Below are positions 1-9,519 of a DNA stretch of 35,510 nucleotides, in pieces. This stretch comes from Acanthaster planci (Eukaryota > Echinodermata > Asteroidea > Valvatida > Acanthasteridae): NCBI RefSeq assembly GCF_001949145.1, contig NW_019091536.1:320665-356174 (forward strand), in the 5' to 3' direction. The position numbers and the translations under genes were made by a program. Below the pieces are notes generated by a model that worked only from the letters and a program-made list of their open reading frames with translations, searched no databases and was not told the origin of the DNA. How positions within the stretch are numbered: the stretch's first letter is position 1; each line of letters begins with the position of its first letter.

Positions 1-1616
1 TGGGGGTATTAAGCCTACATCCTTCTGAGCTGATTTTCCCGAAAAGGTCAAAAGATTGTTATTGTCCGTTCATCTCAAACTGTCAACATAGAGCCGACGG
101 TCCCACCGCACCCTCGAAGTACCCTTCCCAAAGAGCAGTCGATCTTACGTTTCGCAATTATTTAGTTACAATCGGGCATTCTGAAGTAGTCTCTAATAAG
201 AGAAAGGTCGTAGATACAAGATTATCCTGATAAGCAACGAGTGTTGTTTCTATGATGAAAGACAGTGCTATCTGTCAGTGCAGAGCATTACCTACATCCT
301 ACAGTGGCCGGTGTAGGGACATCGGCAGATTTTTCTGAAATTGGGGGAGGGGCTTTGGTCTGGAGGGGGGACGAATGGGCATTTTTCTGAAAGGACTCTC
401 CATGTTTTTCATTCGTCAAATAATTTTTGGCAGTGGCAGTACCGTTTCTAAACTGCTGGCGCTTCCAATTCCTAGATAGAGAAAACCGGTAACATATCGG
501 GGGGCTTTCCCCCTGCCCCCTGCGGGATACGCCTCTGGGGTGTGGATAGGGAGTACAGCTTTGGAGGGATATTATGTGGGTTTGAAAAGGGAGTAACCTT
601 TTCAGGTTCTTCTGCTGTCGCTCCCCAACTGCTGCGATAGACATTAGAACCTATGAATGTATTTGATTTTCACTATAATCCCCCAGAAAAGAAAAAACCT
701 GAAGAGGGAACCATCCAAGTAACTTCGTCTGGCAGCTGGGTGTGGTTGCAGACTACTTCCTGAATTCGATGGAAACTCGGCTTTCAGACTGCATTTAGTG
801 CCCCCCCCCCAAGAAAAAAAGAACAGTGCAACACAAGTATAAACACATGCTACGACACGAGCAGACGGACATTTTTACAACACAATACAGTCTGGAAATT
901 TACATGTCAGACGGAAAAGAACCCCGATAATTTCTGTTTTCAACTGCTGCTGAGTACACCACAATCATCTTTGTTTGTCACCCCTGATGGCATTACACAC
1001 TCACATTAAGATAAGTGCAGCACGATTGAACATTTCTTGGGAGCGGTTTCGCACATTGCAGGACTTGTTAAAGACTTCTGTTTTTATGTGGACAACTTCT
1101 TTCCCTGGTATTTTGCTGAACAGCCTTTCCTGTTCCTCGGCAGAACTCTTCACAACTTCACAACTAATGTGTCAATCACTGTCTATTGCCCAGAACTACA
1201 ATGTCTCAGTAAACTGTGTTTTCCTTTAGACAAAACCATGATTAACATCAGGGTATTTTCCAGACTGTCCTGTTCTGCGGACTATAGACACGCATCACAC
1301 TTTGGCAACGACACTCAACAGAATACGGAAATATCCAAAACGTTTTCCACAGTGCATCTGCATAATCTTCAATACAATGCTGTAAAAGGGAATTCCTAAC
1401 GGCCCAAAATTATCATGAGTAACCAATAATGGCTAAAAGTCTCGCGGTTCCGGAGCACCTGTTCAAATCCGTTTGGAGAATGGAACATTTCCCCTCGAAC
1501 TACATTACTGTGTCATCATACTTTACGCAGCTGAACCACTTTCAAACTTACACGCGGAAGATGGGAAACTTTCCTGGTGTATGCAGTGGGAGCTAGCAAG
1601 CATTTGATAGAAATCA

Positions 1617-1648
1617 AATCGTCAATATTGGCGTCAATATTGACGATT
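1617..1648. repeat. Perfect 14-bp inverted repeat with 4-nt loop
   Basis: The left arm AATCGTCAATATTG (1617-1630) and right arm CAATATTGACGATT (1635-1648) are exact reverse complements, separated by GCGT. The core CGTCAATATTG also occurs as a direct repeat because AATATT is itself a palindrome. The function is unknown. It could be a stem-loop in a transcript, a footprint of a small transposon, or a palindromic protein-binding site. Confidence 0.9.
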
Positions 1649-2143
1649 GGTGATGTCCCTTGTGGGCCATCATAGTCTCCCCTTAATCGGTTACATTTGT
1701 TTTTTCGTTCTCTCAAGAACTATTTGAGCTTCAAACTTAATTCCTATCTAACTTTACAGAGATATCAGGATTGTCTTGTTTTTCCTTTTCCTGGACCAAG
1801 CTCAAAACCTCTTAGTTGGATCGAGGTTGCCAAGCGTAATTACCGCAAACAGATGACAAAGAATTTTGCCAAATGGGGATCCCTGAAAACATAAGTCTTT
1901 CGGCGCACATTCTTTCTTTTGAGCAGAACAACGACTTTTGGCTCTCCACATTTTCGCCGGTGTTTATGCTAATGCAAGTGCTTCTGTTATCCTATCACAG
2001 AGTGTACCGTTAAGGTACACTATTCTTTTTAGCGAACAACGCCTCTAAAAATAACACTTTGTTTTTCTGACCCCACCCCCCAAATATCATAGGTGAAAGA
2101 TGACTCTCTAGGTATAAGGAAAATAAAGTGGGTGTATTTGCCT

Positions 2144-2326
2144 TGAGCAGAAGCACCCCCCTATCGGTTGAAAAGAGCAATGTTGGTGGGAAGTGGTCAT
2201 TTGGTTGGTAGCGACCGCAACGCATAAATTTCATAGTTGTTCGTGCACCAGCGAAGTGTAGTTCTCGCCAAAGGAGCCACCGTTGCTTGGAAAATTGTGC
2301 CCTCTCTTAGTCCTGCTATGGGCCTA
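2144..2326. repeat. Dispersed repeat, copy A
   Basis: This stretch is clearly homologous, in the same orientation, to 14341-14528. Shared blocks in order include GAGCAGAAG, ATCGGTT.AAAAGAGC, ACCAGCGAAGT, CCAAAGGAGCC, CCGTTGC and CCCTCTT. Similarity is about three quarters by eye with small indels, and fades at both ends. It is an interspersed repeat of unknown class. I see no terminal inverted repeats or coding capacity. Confidence 0.75.
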
Positions 2327-2895
2327 TAGTTACCAGACTTAAAGAGTAGTCCTGATTACAAATTAAAACCTTCCCCTTTTCTCTATCGAGTACTTTGAGA
2401 TATTTGAGGCCGATCTTAGTTTGCATCATTAATCACCATAAAAGGACGAACGCAAACCAAGGTAATGTCATGAGAAAGTTGATGGGCGTAGTAATGACTT
2501 ACGTTAAAATCTGCAAAACCCTCGGCCTGTCAAAGAGTTAATTCAAAATTAAAAATGGGAAAAATGTTGGTCATCCCTCGGATTATTGGCTCCCCCACCC
2601 CTGCGAGGACACCGACGTCAGGGCAGTGAATCATTAAGACCAAAGGGGTCAGCTCTAAAAATAACGTGGGTTATTAATGACACCTTATGATGCAAAACTC
2701 CAGCTGCCGGAAGGAGGGCCAGTGCCGTGGCCTTGCCCAAAGTGATTGCTAAATCCTTGGAAATGCTCCTAAAATAAGAAATTACCATCCTAAGCTCCAA
2801 AAAACGTTTCTCTGTAATAGGATCAAGGTGCTATTTCGCATACATTTACCCCCACAAAGCAAGAAAAACCAATCTGCAAAGACCAGGGTGCAATA

Positions 2896-3100
2896 TTTGA
2901 CACCTACGGTGTTATCAGAGGACCATACTAACATTTTACGGCAGTGCTAAAATTTTTGGTGTTATTTTAACACTCTTGGTGTTACTTTTAACAAGTTCCA
3001 GCGCATTATAGCACTTGTAGTTGTGTGAAGTAACACCAGTAACAAAAGTAACAAATTTTGGTTAGGTCAGCTGATAACACCAGCAAGTGTTAATTTAACG
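2896..3100. repeat. GGTGTTA / TAACACC motif array, inverted halves
   Basis: Three forward octamers GGTGTTAT/C (2908, 2958, 2978) are followed by two reverse-complement octamers GTAACACC (3030) and ATAACACC (3074), with further partial copies (TTTTAACA, AGTGTTAA). The forward copies lie in the left half and the inverted ones in the right half, so the block can fold on itself around about position 3005. This resembles a decayed foldback element or a simple tandem array with an inversion. No coding potential is seen. Confidence 0.7.
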
Positions 3101-6100
3101 CATCAGTTTTTGCATTTCACACCTGACGCAAGTCATAATACGGTCAATATGGGGGCATCTTTTTGCAATTTTTTAGAATTTCGGTCAATTTGGAGACTCT
3201 TTTGGTAGCCTGAAGTGAGATTTTGGGAAATGAGCTTTATTAAAGACCGACAAGTGTAACCGAGACATGAACGGAGACAAAAAGAGGTCCCAAGAGATTC
3301 TTGTGGGACCAGCTTTAGGCCTATCCGTTGCCATAAATATTATCCCAATTCCGTGCAACAAAGCAAGATGGGCATTTCAAAAGAGATTTCAGAGTTTGGG
3401 CTGTAGTTTTAATGTTCACAATGAGTCATAAAATTATCTTATAATAATGCATGTCTGTCCGATGATACAGGTATTTTTTCTTGTTTTCCCGCGAACCACT
3501 GGGGACGAGTCTACCGACTTGTGCACACTGGGGTCAGAAATGACGTGCTAGGAAGCCGGATTACGTCTTGGTCGCGGTTTGGGTAATCACCCCGTCTGAC
3601 CGTCCCGCAGGCGGGATATCTTCATTAAAAAGTGCACGCCTGTCGGGGGTTTCAAACCTTTCGACGAGTCAATGCGACACAAAAGAAGAGCACTCAGATG
3701 TGTTAAAGATATGTCATCCATTATTTTCAGCCTGCTTCACCTTAATGACACGCAGATTGCGATAACAACCCTTCCTGAGCAAATTACCAGTAGTTTTTAT
3801 ACAGCAACAAACTGTTTTCTAGTCTTGGAGTCTTTTTCTTGTCATTGTAGTCTACAGAAAAGAGGATGAATGCAGACATCAGTGAACGGGGGGCTAAAAG
3901 GTGCCATGCATCACCTCCTCAAAAAGAGGCACTTTAATAGAAGAAGAAAAGGTTTTTTAGATTTAGAAATTTCATTTCCCTTTCTCCCTTTGCCTGAAAA
4001 CCCTCCAAAATATAATCTCATTCATCAGAAACCCCCCCCTGGCTCTAGATTCACTTTTGGTTATTTGGCTCAAAGTTTGAGGACACAGTATTTTGGAGTG
4101 TGCGAAAGATCGGGCAAGCCGTGAAGAAGTTTGGAAAGAGTTCAAGATTAACAGCAAATGTTGTGGGGGGGGTAACTCAAGGGACACATTGAAACATTTT
4201 ATCTGAATATCAAACATGACATGAAGTTGCAAAATGTTTTTGCCTCATAAGGCATAGAGAAACTATATAGGACTTTAGATTTGTGCTAATAAGAGGGAAA
4301 TAAAGCATGATGTTGAAAACATGTATGTAACTTCCTGAACTTGGAAATTGGCAAATTGGCCTGGGCGTCATTCGACATTATGGATCAAGCACGCGCGGTT
4401 TTAAACAGCCAACTTTCAATTATTAATTTGAATTTTAAACTTGTCTTACGGCCTGCTATCCCTTTTCGCTACATAGTGACGTTCGGTAAGACAGCCTGGG
4501 GATGATTTGTTGATTCGATTCTCTGACTAGATGGGGGATATAGCTTTAACGTCTTCAGTCCCAAGAACGATGAAATTAACCGAAAAACAAAATCAGGTAT
4601 CATAATTAAAAACGTGTTCTTAGTCATGGCTCTGAAAAGAAACAATGTTGTGAAATTTTACAACTAAAACGCCGATAACATTACAGCCTGGACGAGGTGA
4701 CTCATTTTTCTGTGTTCAATCCATCTAGATTTGTCACTGTGGACGTAACACGGTTATGACAGCCAAATATCCGCCCCGTAAACTTATCAAGGTGTGGGGA
4801 AAAACGGGGTAATAACCGACTTTGTCAGACAGTCAGATGATTGAAATTAAAGTTCCGAAACAGCTGAAGGAAGTGGCCATTTCTGAGCGACATGATAACG
4901 AATAGACCAAAAAATCAAACTGACTTATCTAACCAACCTACAAAGATAATAGCACAGCATTGTAAACTTCAGCAAAATACATGTAGTAAACTATAATCCG
5001 CGTCGCATATTAGCCAAAGACACCTTTCTTCAAGATAGAAAGTGCTATAACCATGTGCTCTTTTTTCCGGATGCGAAACAGTTGATAGGCCTACGGCTAA
5101 CTTTGTACCCTTCAGAGCGTTGTCATAAATTTCAACCTTGGATGTTAGTCATTAATCCAGAGGAACAAGCTTCAACCCAAAGGTGTGGTTCAGGCAGTTA
5201 CAACTTCCGGAATATTTTGTATGTCTGTCACGTAGGCCTATGTTTCAGAGGGAAATTATGAACTGCGCATGTCCCGTTTTTAGGATCATTTGCGTGCGTA
5301 ATGAGGGCCATGGGAATTTGTGCCAGGCAAACAGCTGCTTCATTTCCTGAAACGTACGTCTTATTTTCACTTTTTGGAAATAAAAATTCCTGCCCAAAAT
5401 ATTTTCATGATAAGAAAAGACCTTTTCCTAACGTGTTTTGTGAAAATAAAATTAAAATTGTCTACTGATACTTGTGAAAAGCTCTTTCGTAGGCGGTAGT
5501 TTGTTTACGTTTTTGATGCGGTTTTAGAAGGCTCGAAACAAAGAATTCGAAGTTTTCCTGAAGTTTTCAAAAGTAGGCTGTGGTGGAGAAAGAAGTGAAG
5601 GTTTTAGATTTACTGACGGTTTTGCGCTAGATTTTTTTTCCCGACAGGACGCGTTTGCATATCGACCTAACTCAGCACCGATTTCGTTCTTCCCGCTTAA
5701 TCTTACGGCATTGCGAGCGTAAGAATTCAGTGACTCTGTAACGAAAGACGAAGTCATAAGTACAGTAAGTTAACATGAAGTTTATTATCGAATCCGTGGT
5801 CTATCTGTCATAATGAAATTGCCAGCAAAATGTTGAAATTCATGGTATATATCCCCAGTTTTACGTGTACTATATACACGCATGAACCACATGAGCATGT
5901 ACACCGGCTCCGCCGAGAATTTCCATGCACTTGTAGGCTCCCATGCACGCCGCGGTACGCGTCACAAGCCTCAGTGTACTGTGCACGGTCCGTGGCTCGA
6001 TCGGTTTTGTGCACGTGAAACACGTATAGGTAAGTATCAAATATAACTCCTGAAAGTCGAACAAAAAATCCAGCTACATAGAACTGATTGTATTGTGTGG

Positions 6101-8550
6101 TTGAGATTCTGGCCTGTCGTATGCAGTGTCTCACTGTTCTGCGAAAACTTCTAAAATTGAGAAATTTTTTGGGGGGAAAAGACCCAGAGATCGATTGAAA
6201 ATGGAAATAATTTATAATCTTAGCAACCACTTTGAGGCTAAATTTAATATTTATGTAGCATTTCTTTTCATTATTCTGTTGCATTTTATTCGGTTTAAGC
6301 CTTCTAGAGCACATACAAAGAGTTTCAATGTGATCGTTTGTTAACTTTGTGAAAACGAAGTCTTCAACACGAGAAGGCTCAATAGAGGATTGGCAAGTTG
6401 CTAAGGACATTTCCGTATGGTTCATGAGGGTCCGGTCAAGTAACCGCCGCGCACGGTCAAAGTCGTTAATTTCCACACGTTGAGTGGGGGTAAAACATCC
6501 ATGTACGTGCTGTGAAACCTGTGTCACTCCCAACGGGGAGAGAGATTTTATGAAAGGATGCTAAATAACAAAGAAGCAGAACATGACATATTAATTGTTA
6601 AATGAATTTAATGATTGAACGTTGATTGGGAGTTCTTATTAAAGCTCGCTTAGTGCAAGCAGACGTGGGGGAAACGGGGCTCTGCACCCGTCCACCACCT
6701 CCCCCAAAAGAACCAAAAAACAAACATACTAAGGAAAGCATTTTCTTTGGACTACTACAGGTCTTTTCCGTCCCAAAGTGTGTGAAAAACCCTTAAATGC
6801 AGCCATTACCGTTTTTGCTCCCCTCCCCCCAAAAAATTTGACCCCTGAAAATTTGCTTCAGGACCCGTCCTTAGCTAAGTGTAAACAGTTGGTGGGCCTA
6901 CCGTATTGACCGAGAGCAGTGTCACGTGTTCCAACCCTACTATGCTTCAATTATTTCGGAACATTAACGCAGCTTTTAGACGAAGCGACCACAGACGGAT
7001 CTTTAAAAATCAATCGTTTGTTTCTCAGCAGAGAGCATTGCCCTCCCATCAGTCGACAGCACGAACTGTTTGTACCAGAATAAACGGTATTTATTTTGGC
7101 TACCAAGATTTAGGTTAAAAGTTATTTCACACATTTCCACTACTTTGAATAATTTCTGTCAGCTTTCTTGTCGCTCTCTCCCTCCCCCCATCAACAACTA
7201 TTTCTATCTGCCTCATTTTTAGGATAATAATGCAAATTCCGTGTTCTTTTGTTTTGAAAGCACCTAAAAGGAATTTCGGTGTTTAATCTTTGCTTATTAT
7301 GTTGTAGAATTTTATTCATATTACAAATTTACACTGAAAATGACTACTGTACTTACAGGTCTTTAGAATTGTGGCAGCCTATCGGCTTCCCAGGCTTCGG
7401 TGTAGTGAGTAAAAATGGAAACAGTGTCTGCTCTGAAAAAGCGACCCTGGAAAATTTTTCCCTATTTAAACAATGCTAAAAGAAGGTAGGTTATTTCTCC
7501 GAAAGTTGGAGGGTAGGCCAACTGTCGTTGTAATTTCCTGAAACGCATTCAAACAGACCAACACAAAAAAAAACTTTCTCAGCGAGGCAATTTTTTCCCT
7601 TCCTGCATCTGCTGGATGCGCTACGGGTCGAAGTGTCCAATTAAAGTCCAGATTTACTTCCTTCCTTTTGAAGACTTTTTCCCCCGATGTTGGTCATTAT
7701 TTATCAAAACATTTTAAATACCCCCAAAATCATACATTTCAAAATGTCTTACAGAGGACTTTCTATAAACTACAATATTAGTCATACTCAGATTATTGTG
7801 GTCTGCAGCCATGCGCAGACCAAGGCGTTTAATAGACTTCTAAACCCAAAGATCAAACTGATGACTTTTCAATTGCGTGGGGATAGTGCTTTTCATCGTG
7901 CCGATGTAAGAGGTAAAATTTAAGGAAGGGAGGTGATCAGACTGAAACCCTATCCCCCTTCATTTGCTCTACAGTCGGAAAAGTAAAGCACGTACCAATT
8001 GTTAAAATTAGTTTCACGGATCATGGAGCACGGTGAAAGATTTGGTCCCGTCACTTTATCTCAAGAGCAGGTTATTATGACGTGTGTAGGCTGAGCCCGT
8101 AGGCCGACCACGAACTTTGACTTTTGCAGTAAGTTGTCTGATGATCAAGTGACCTACGCAGGCTAGCAAAGAAGTTACTTTGAGCGGAAGGTTCCCAGGC
8201 CAAGACTGCAACTCTGGAAAGATCTCTTTCGAATGGAAAGTCACTCCCCGTCTATGAAAGGAATATTACCCTCAGTACAAACAGCAGCGTTCGGTAGGAA
8301 ACTTCAGAGGAAGCACAAGGCATGTTTGTGAATCAAGAATTAGCGGCACCCACATTACGACAGGGAACGTTCAAGCACGTACGCAGACGATACTGTCATG
8401 AATAGCGCCAAAAGAATTCCGAATGATGCCTCGACCCCCCCCCCTAAATTTGTAAGGATGATTTCCATATCATGGAAATTCATGACAACTTTATTGTACC
8501 TCTCTCCCACGAAGAAGTTATGGCTAGTGGCTTTGAACTAAGTCCTAACT

Positions 8551-8650
8551 TTGGATTAAAAAACGTGCCTAGTCTTCCTTGATTGTTTGAGGCACTGTGG
8601 TTGATTGTCTCAACTCTTGATTAAAAACCCAGAACCTGCTTCTTGATTGT
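8551..8650. repeat. Degenerate direct repeat
   Basis: Two imperfect units of about 36 bases (8551-8586 and 8615-8650) share the pattern ATTAAAAA ... CCT..CTTC.TTGATTGT, separated by about 28 bases that contain another TTGATTGT. This is a low-copy local duplication with no evident function. Confidence 0.45.
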
Positions 8651-8789
8651 AAATGTTGTCCTCTTTGTCTTGCCAGTTAGGCTCATAGCACGGAGCATCG
8701 TTGCGTGTGCCTTCTCCATAACTTACTTCCGGCCCATTCGCGAAATCCTGAGGACGCTCTAAGGATAGGTTCACCTCCCAAAAATCAAA

Positions 8790-8885
8790 ATGGCCACGAC
8801 ACAGCCTCCTCCTCGTCCACTGGAAGGGGAGACATTACTAAGCAACGACATCATTAAAAGCTGCATGGCAAAAGAGAAGTGTTAG
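8790..8885 (+). CDS. Candidate 31-codon small ORF or first coding exon
   Basis: An ATG in a favourable context (A at -3, G at +4: CAAAATGG) opens a 31-residue frame beginning MATTQPPPRPLEGETLLSN and ending at TAG. It is shorter than most ORF-finding cut-offs. The composition (Pro-rich start, then a polar helix-like stretch) looks more protein-like than its surroundings. A donor-like AA|GTGTTA lies 6 bases before the stop, so it could be a first coding exon ending in phase 2 rather than a complete micropeptide. No matching downstream exon was identified, and no family is recognised. It lies about 570 bases upstream of the TATA box of the membrane-protein gene. Confidence 0.25.
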   Translation: MATTQPPPRPLEGETLLSNDIIKSCMAKEKC

Positions 8886-9181
8886 GATGACTGATGAGTG
8901 TTCGCCCAACCCCCCCCCTAAAATGTTACAGAGTGGTACCGGTACCCTCTCTGGGCATGGGTCACAATTTCGTCATGTGAGATCATCTCACTCCCTGTGC
9001 TCCGATTACTCCTGGTCTCTGCGGTGCAAAAATTACGATTAGCCACGAGAGAAATAGGTAACCTCCGACTTCATGAATCTGAATTATCCCTCCAATCCCT
9101 GTAACCCTTCAAAAGTTGGCTGCGATGATGGCAGGGGGGGGGGATACAAAACTATTTTTAGGACGATCCGGGACCGGCCTG

Positions 9182-9365
9182 TGACGTCAAGAGGAAAAAT
9201 GGCTGACGTGGCCCCGGCCGTGAGACAGCTTAGTACCAGCCGGTAACCGGTCACGTTTGCGGGGGAGGGGGGTAGGCGAATGAGTAATTAGAGCGTGGCC
9301 ATCGTGGGGCCAACGGGGAGGGGGCTTATAAAAATAGGCAGAGAGGGAGGGGTACGGTCTCATTG
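9182..9365 (+). promoter_or_regulatory. TATA promoter with CRE and UPRE-like sites
   Basis: A TATA box (TATAAAAA, 9327-9334) is followed about 35 bases later by an initiator-like TCATTG around 9360-9365, the likely start of transcription. Upstream are a perfect palindromic CRE, TGACGTCA (9182-9189), a TGACGTGG (9204-9211) that matches the ATF6/XBP1 unfolded-protein-response element, a CCGGTAACCGG palindrome, and G-rich Sp1/KLF-like runs around 9260-9320. The spacing fits a core promoter for the two-exon secretory gene starting at 9480. Site identities are motif matches only. Confidence 0.7.
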
Positions 9366-9479
9366 ATACGCTACTCCACAACAGGACAACAACTGCAGCG
9401 CCTGCACCTGACACGGCAGAGTCTGAACACCCTCAAGCCCAGCGTTGTCACGTAGGCCTACCTCAAGAACATCGCCACG

Positions 9480-9519
9480 ATGCTTTCTCTCAGGACTGTC
9501 CTTTTCCTCGGCTGTGCCG
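9480..9519 (+). CDS. Exon 1 of membrane-protein gene (coding part)
   Basis: The start codon has A at -3 (GCCACGATGC) and is the first ATG reading into a hydrophobic signal sequence. Thirteen codons plus one base end at a good donor (GTAAGA). The 5' untranslated part runs from about 9362 and contains a TAGGCCTA octamer at 9453-9460. The signal peptide is split between the exons. Confidence 0.75.

Larger units (their letters stand above)
1..8780. other. Intergenic region without a supported gene
   Basis: No open frame here looks like a conserved protein, and I could not chain exons by splice site and phase. Open frames are short, often AT-rich or Cys/Phe/Leu-rich, and occur on both strands as expected by chance. 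The region holds a perfect hairpin (1617-1648), an array of GGTGTTA-type motifs (2908-3081), one copy of a dispersed repeat (2144-2326), a degenerate direct repeat (8551-8650) and several poly-C tracts (for example 801-810 and near 8435). Untranslated exons or a gene with very short exons cannot be excluded. Confidence 0.6.

Noticed and set aside
1428-1475. TGGCTAAAAGT and GTTCAAATCC, resembling pol III A and B boxes
   Set aside because: Spacing is shorter than in tRNA genes and no cloverleaf could be drawn.
5808-6533. 241-codon open frame on the minus strand
   Set aside because: No family resemblance, uneven composition with Cys/His/Arg-rich ends, overlapping open frames on the other strand and no splice or promoter support; treated as chance.
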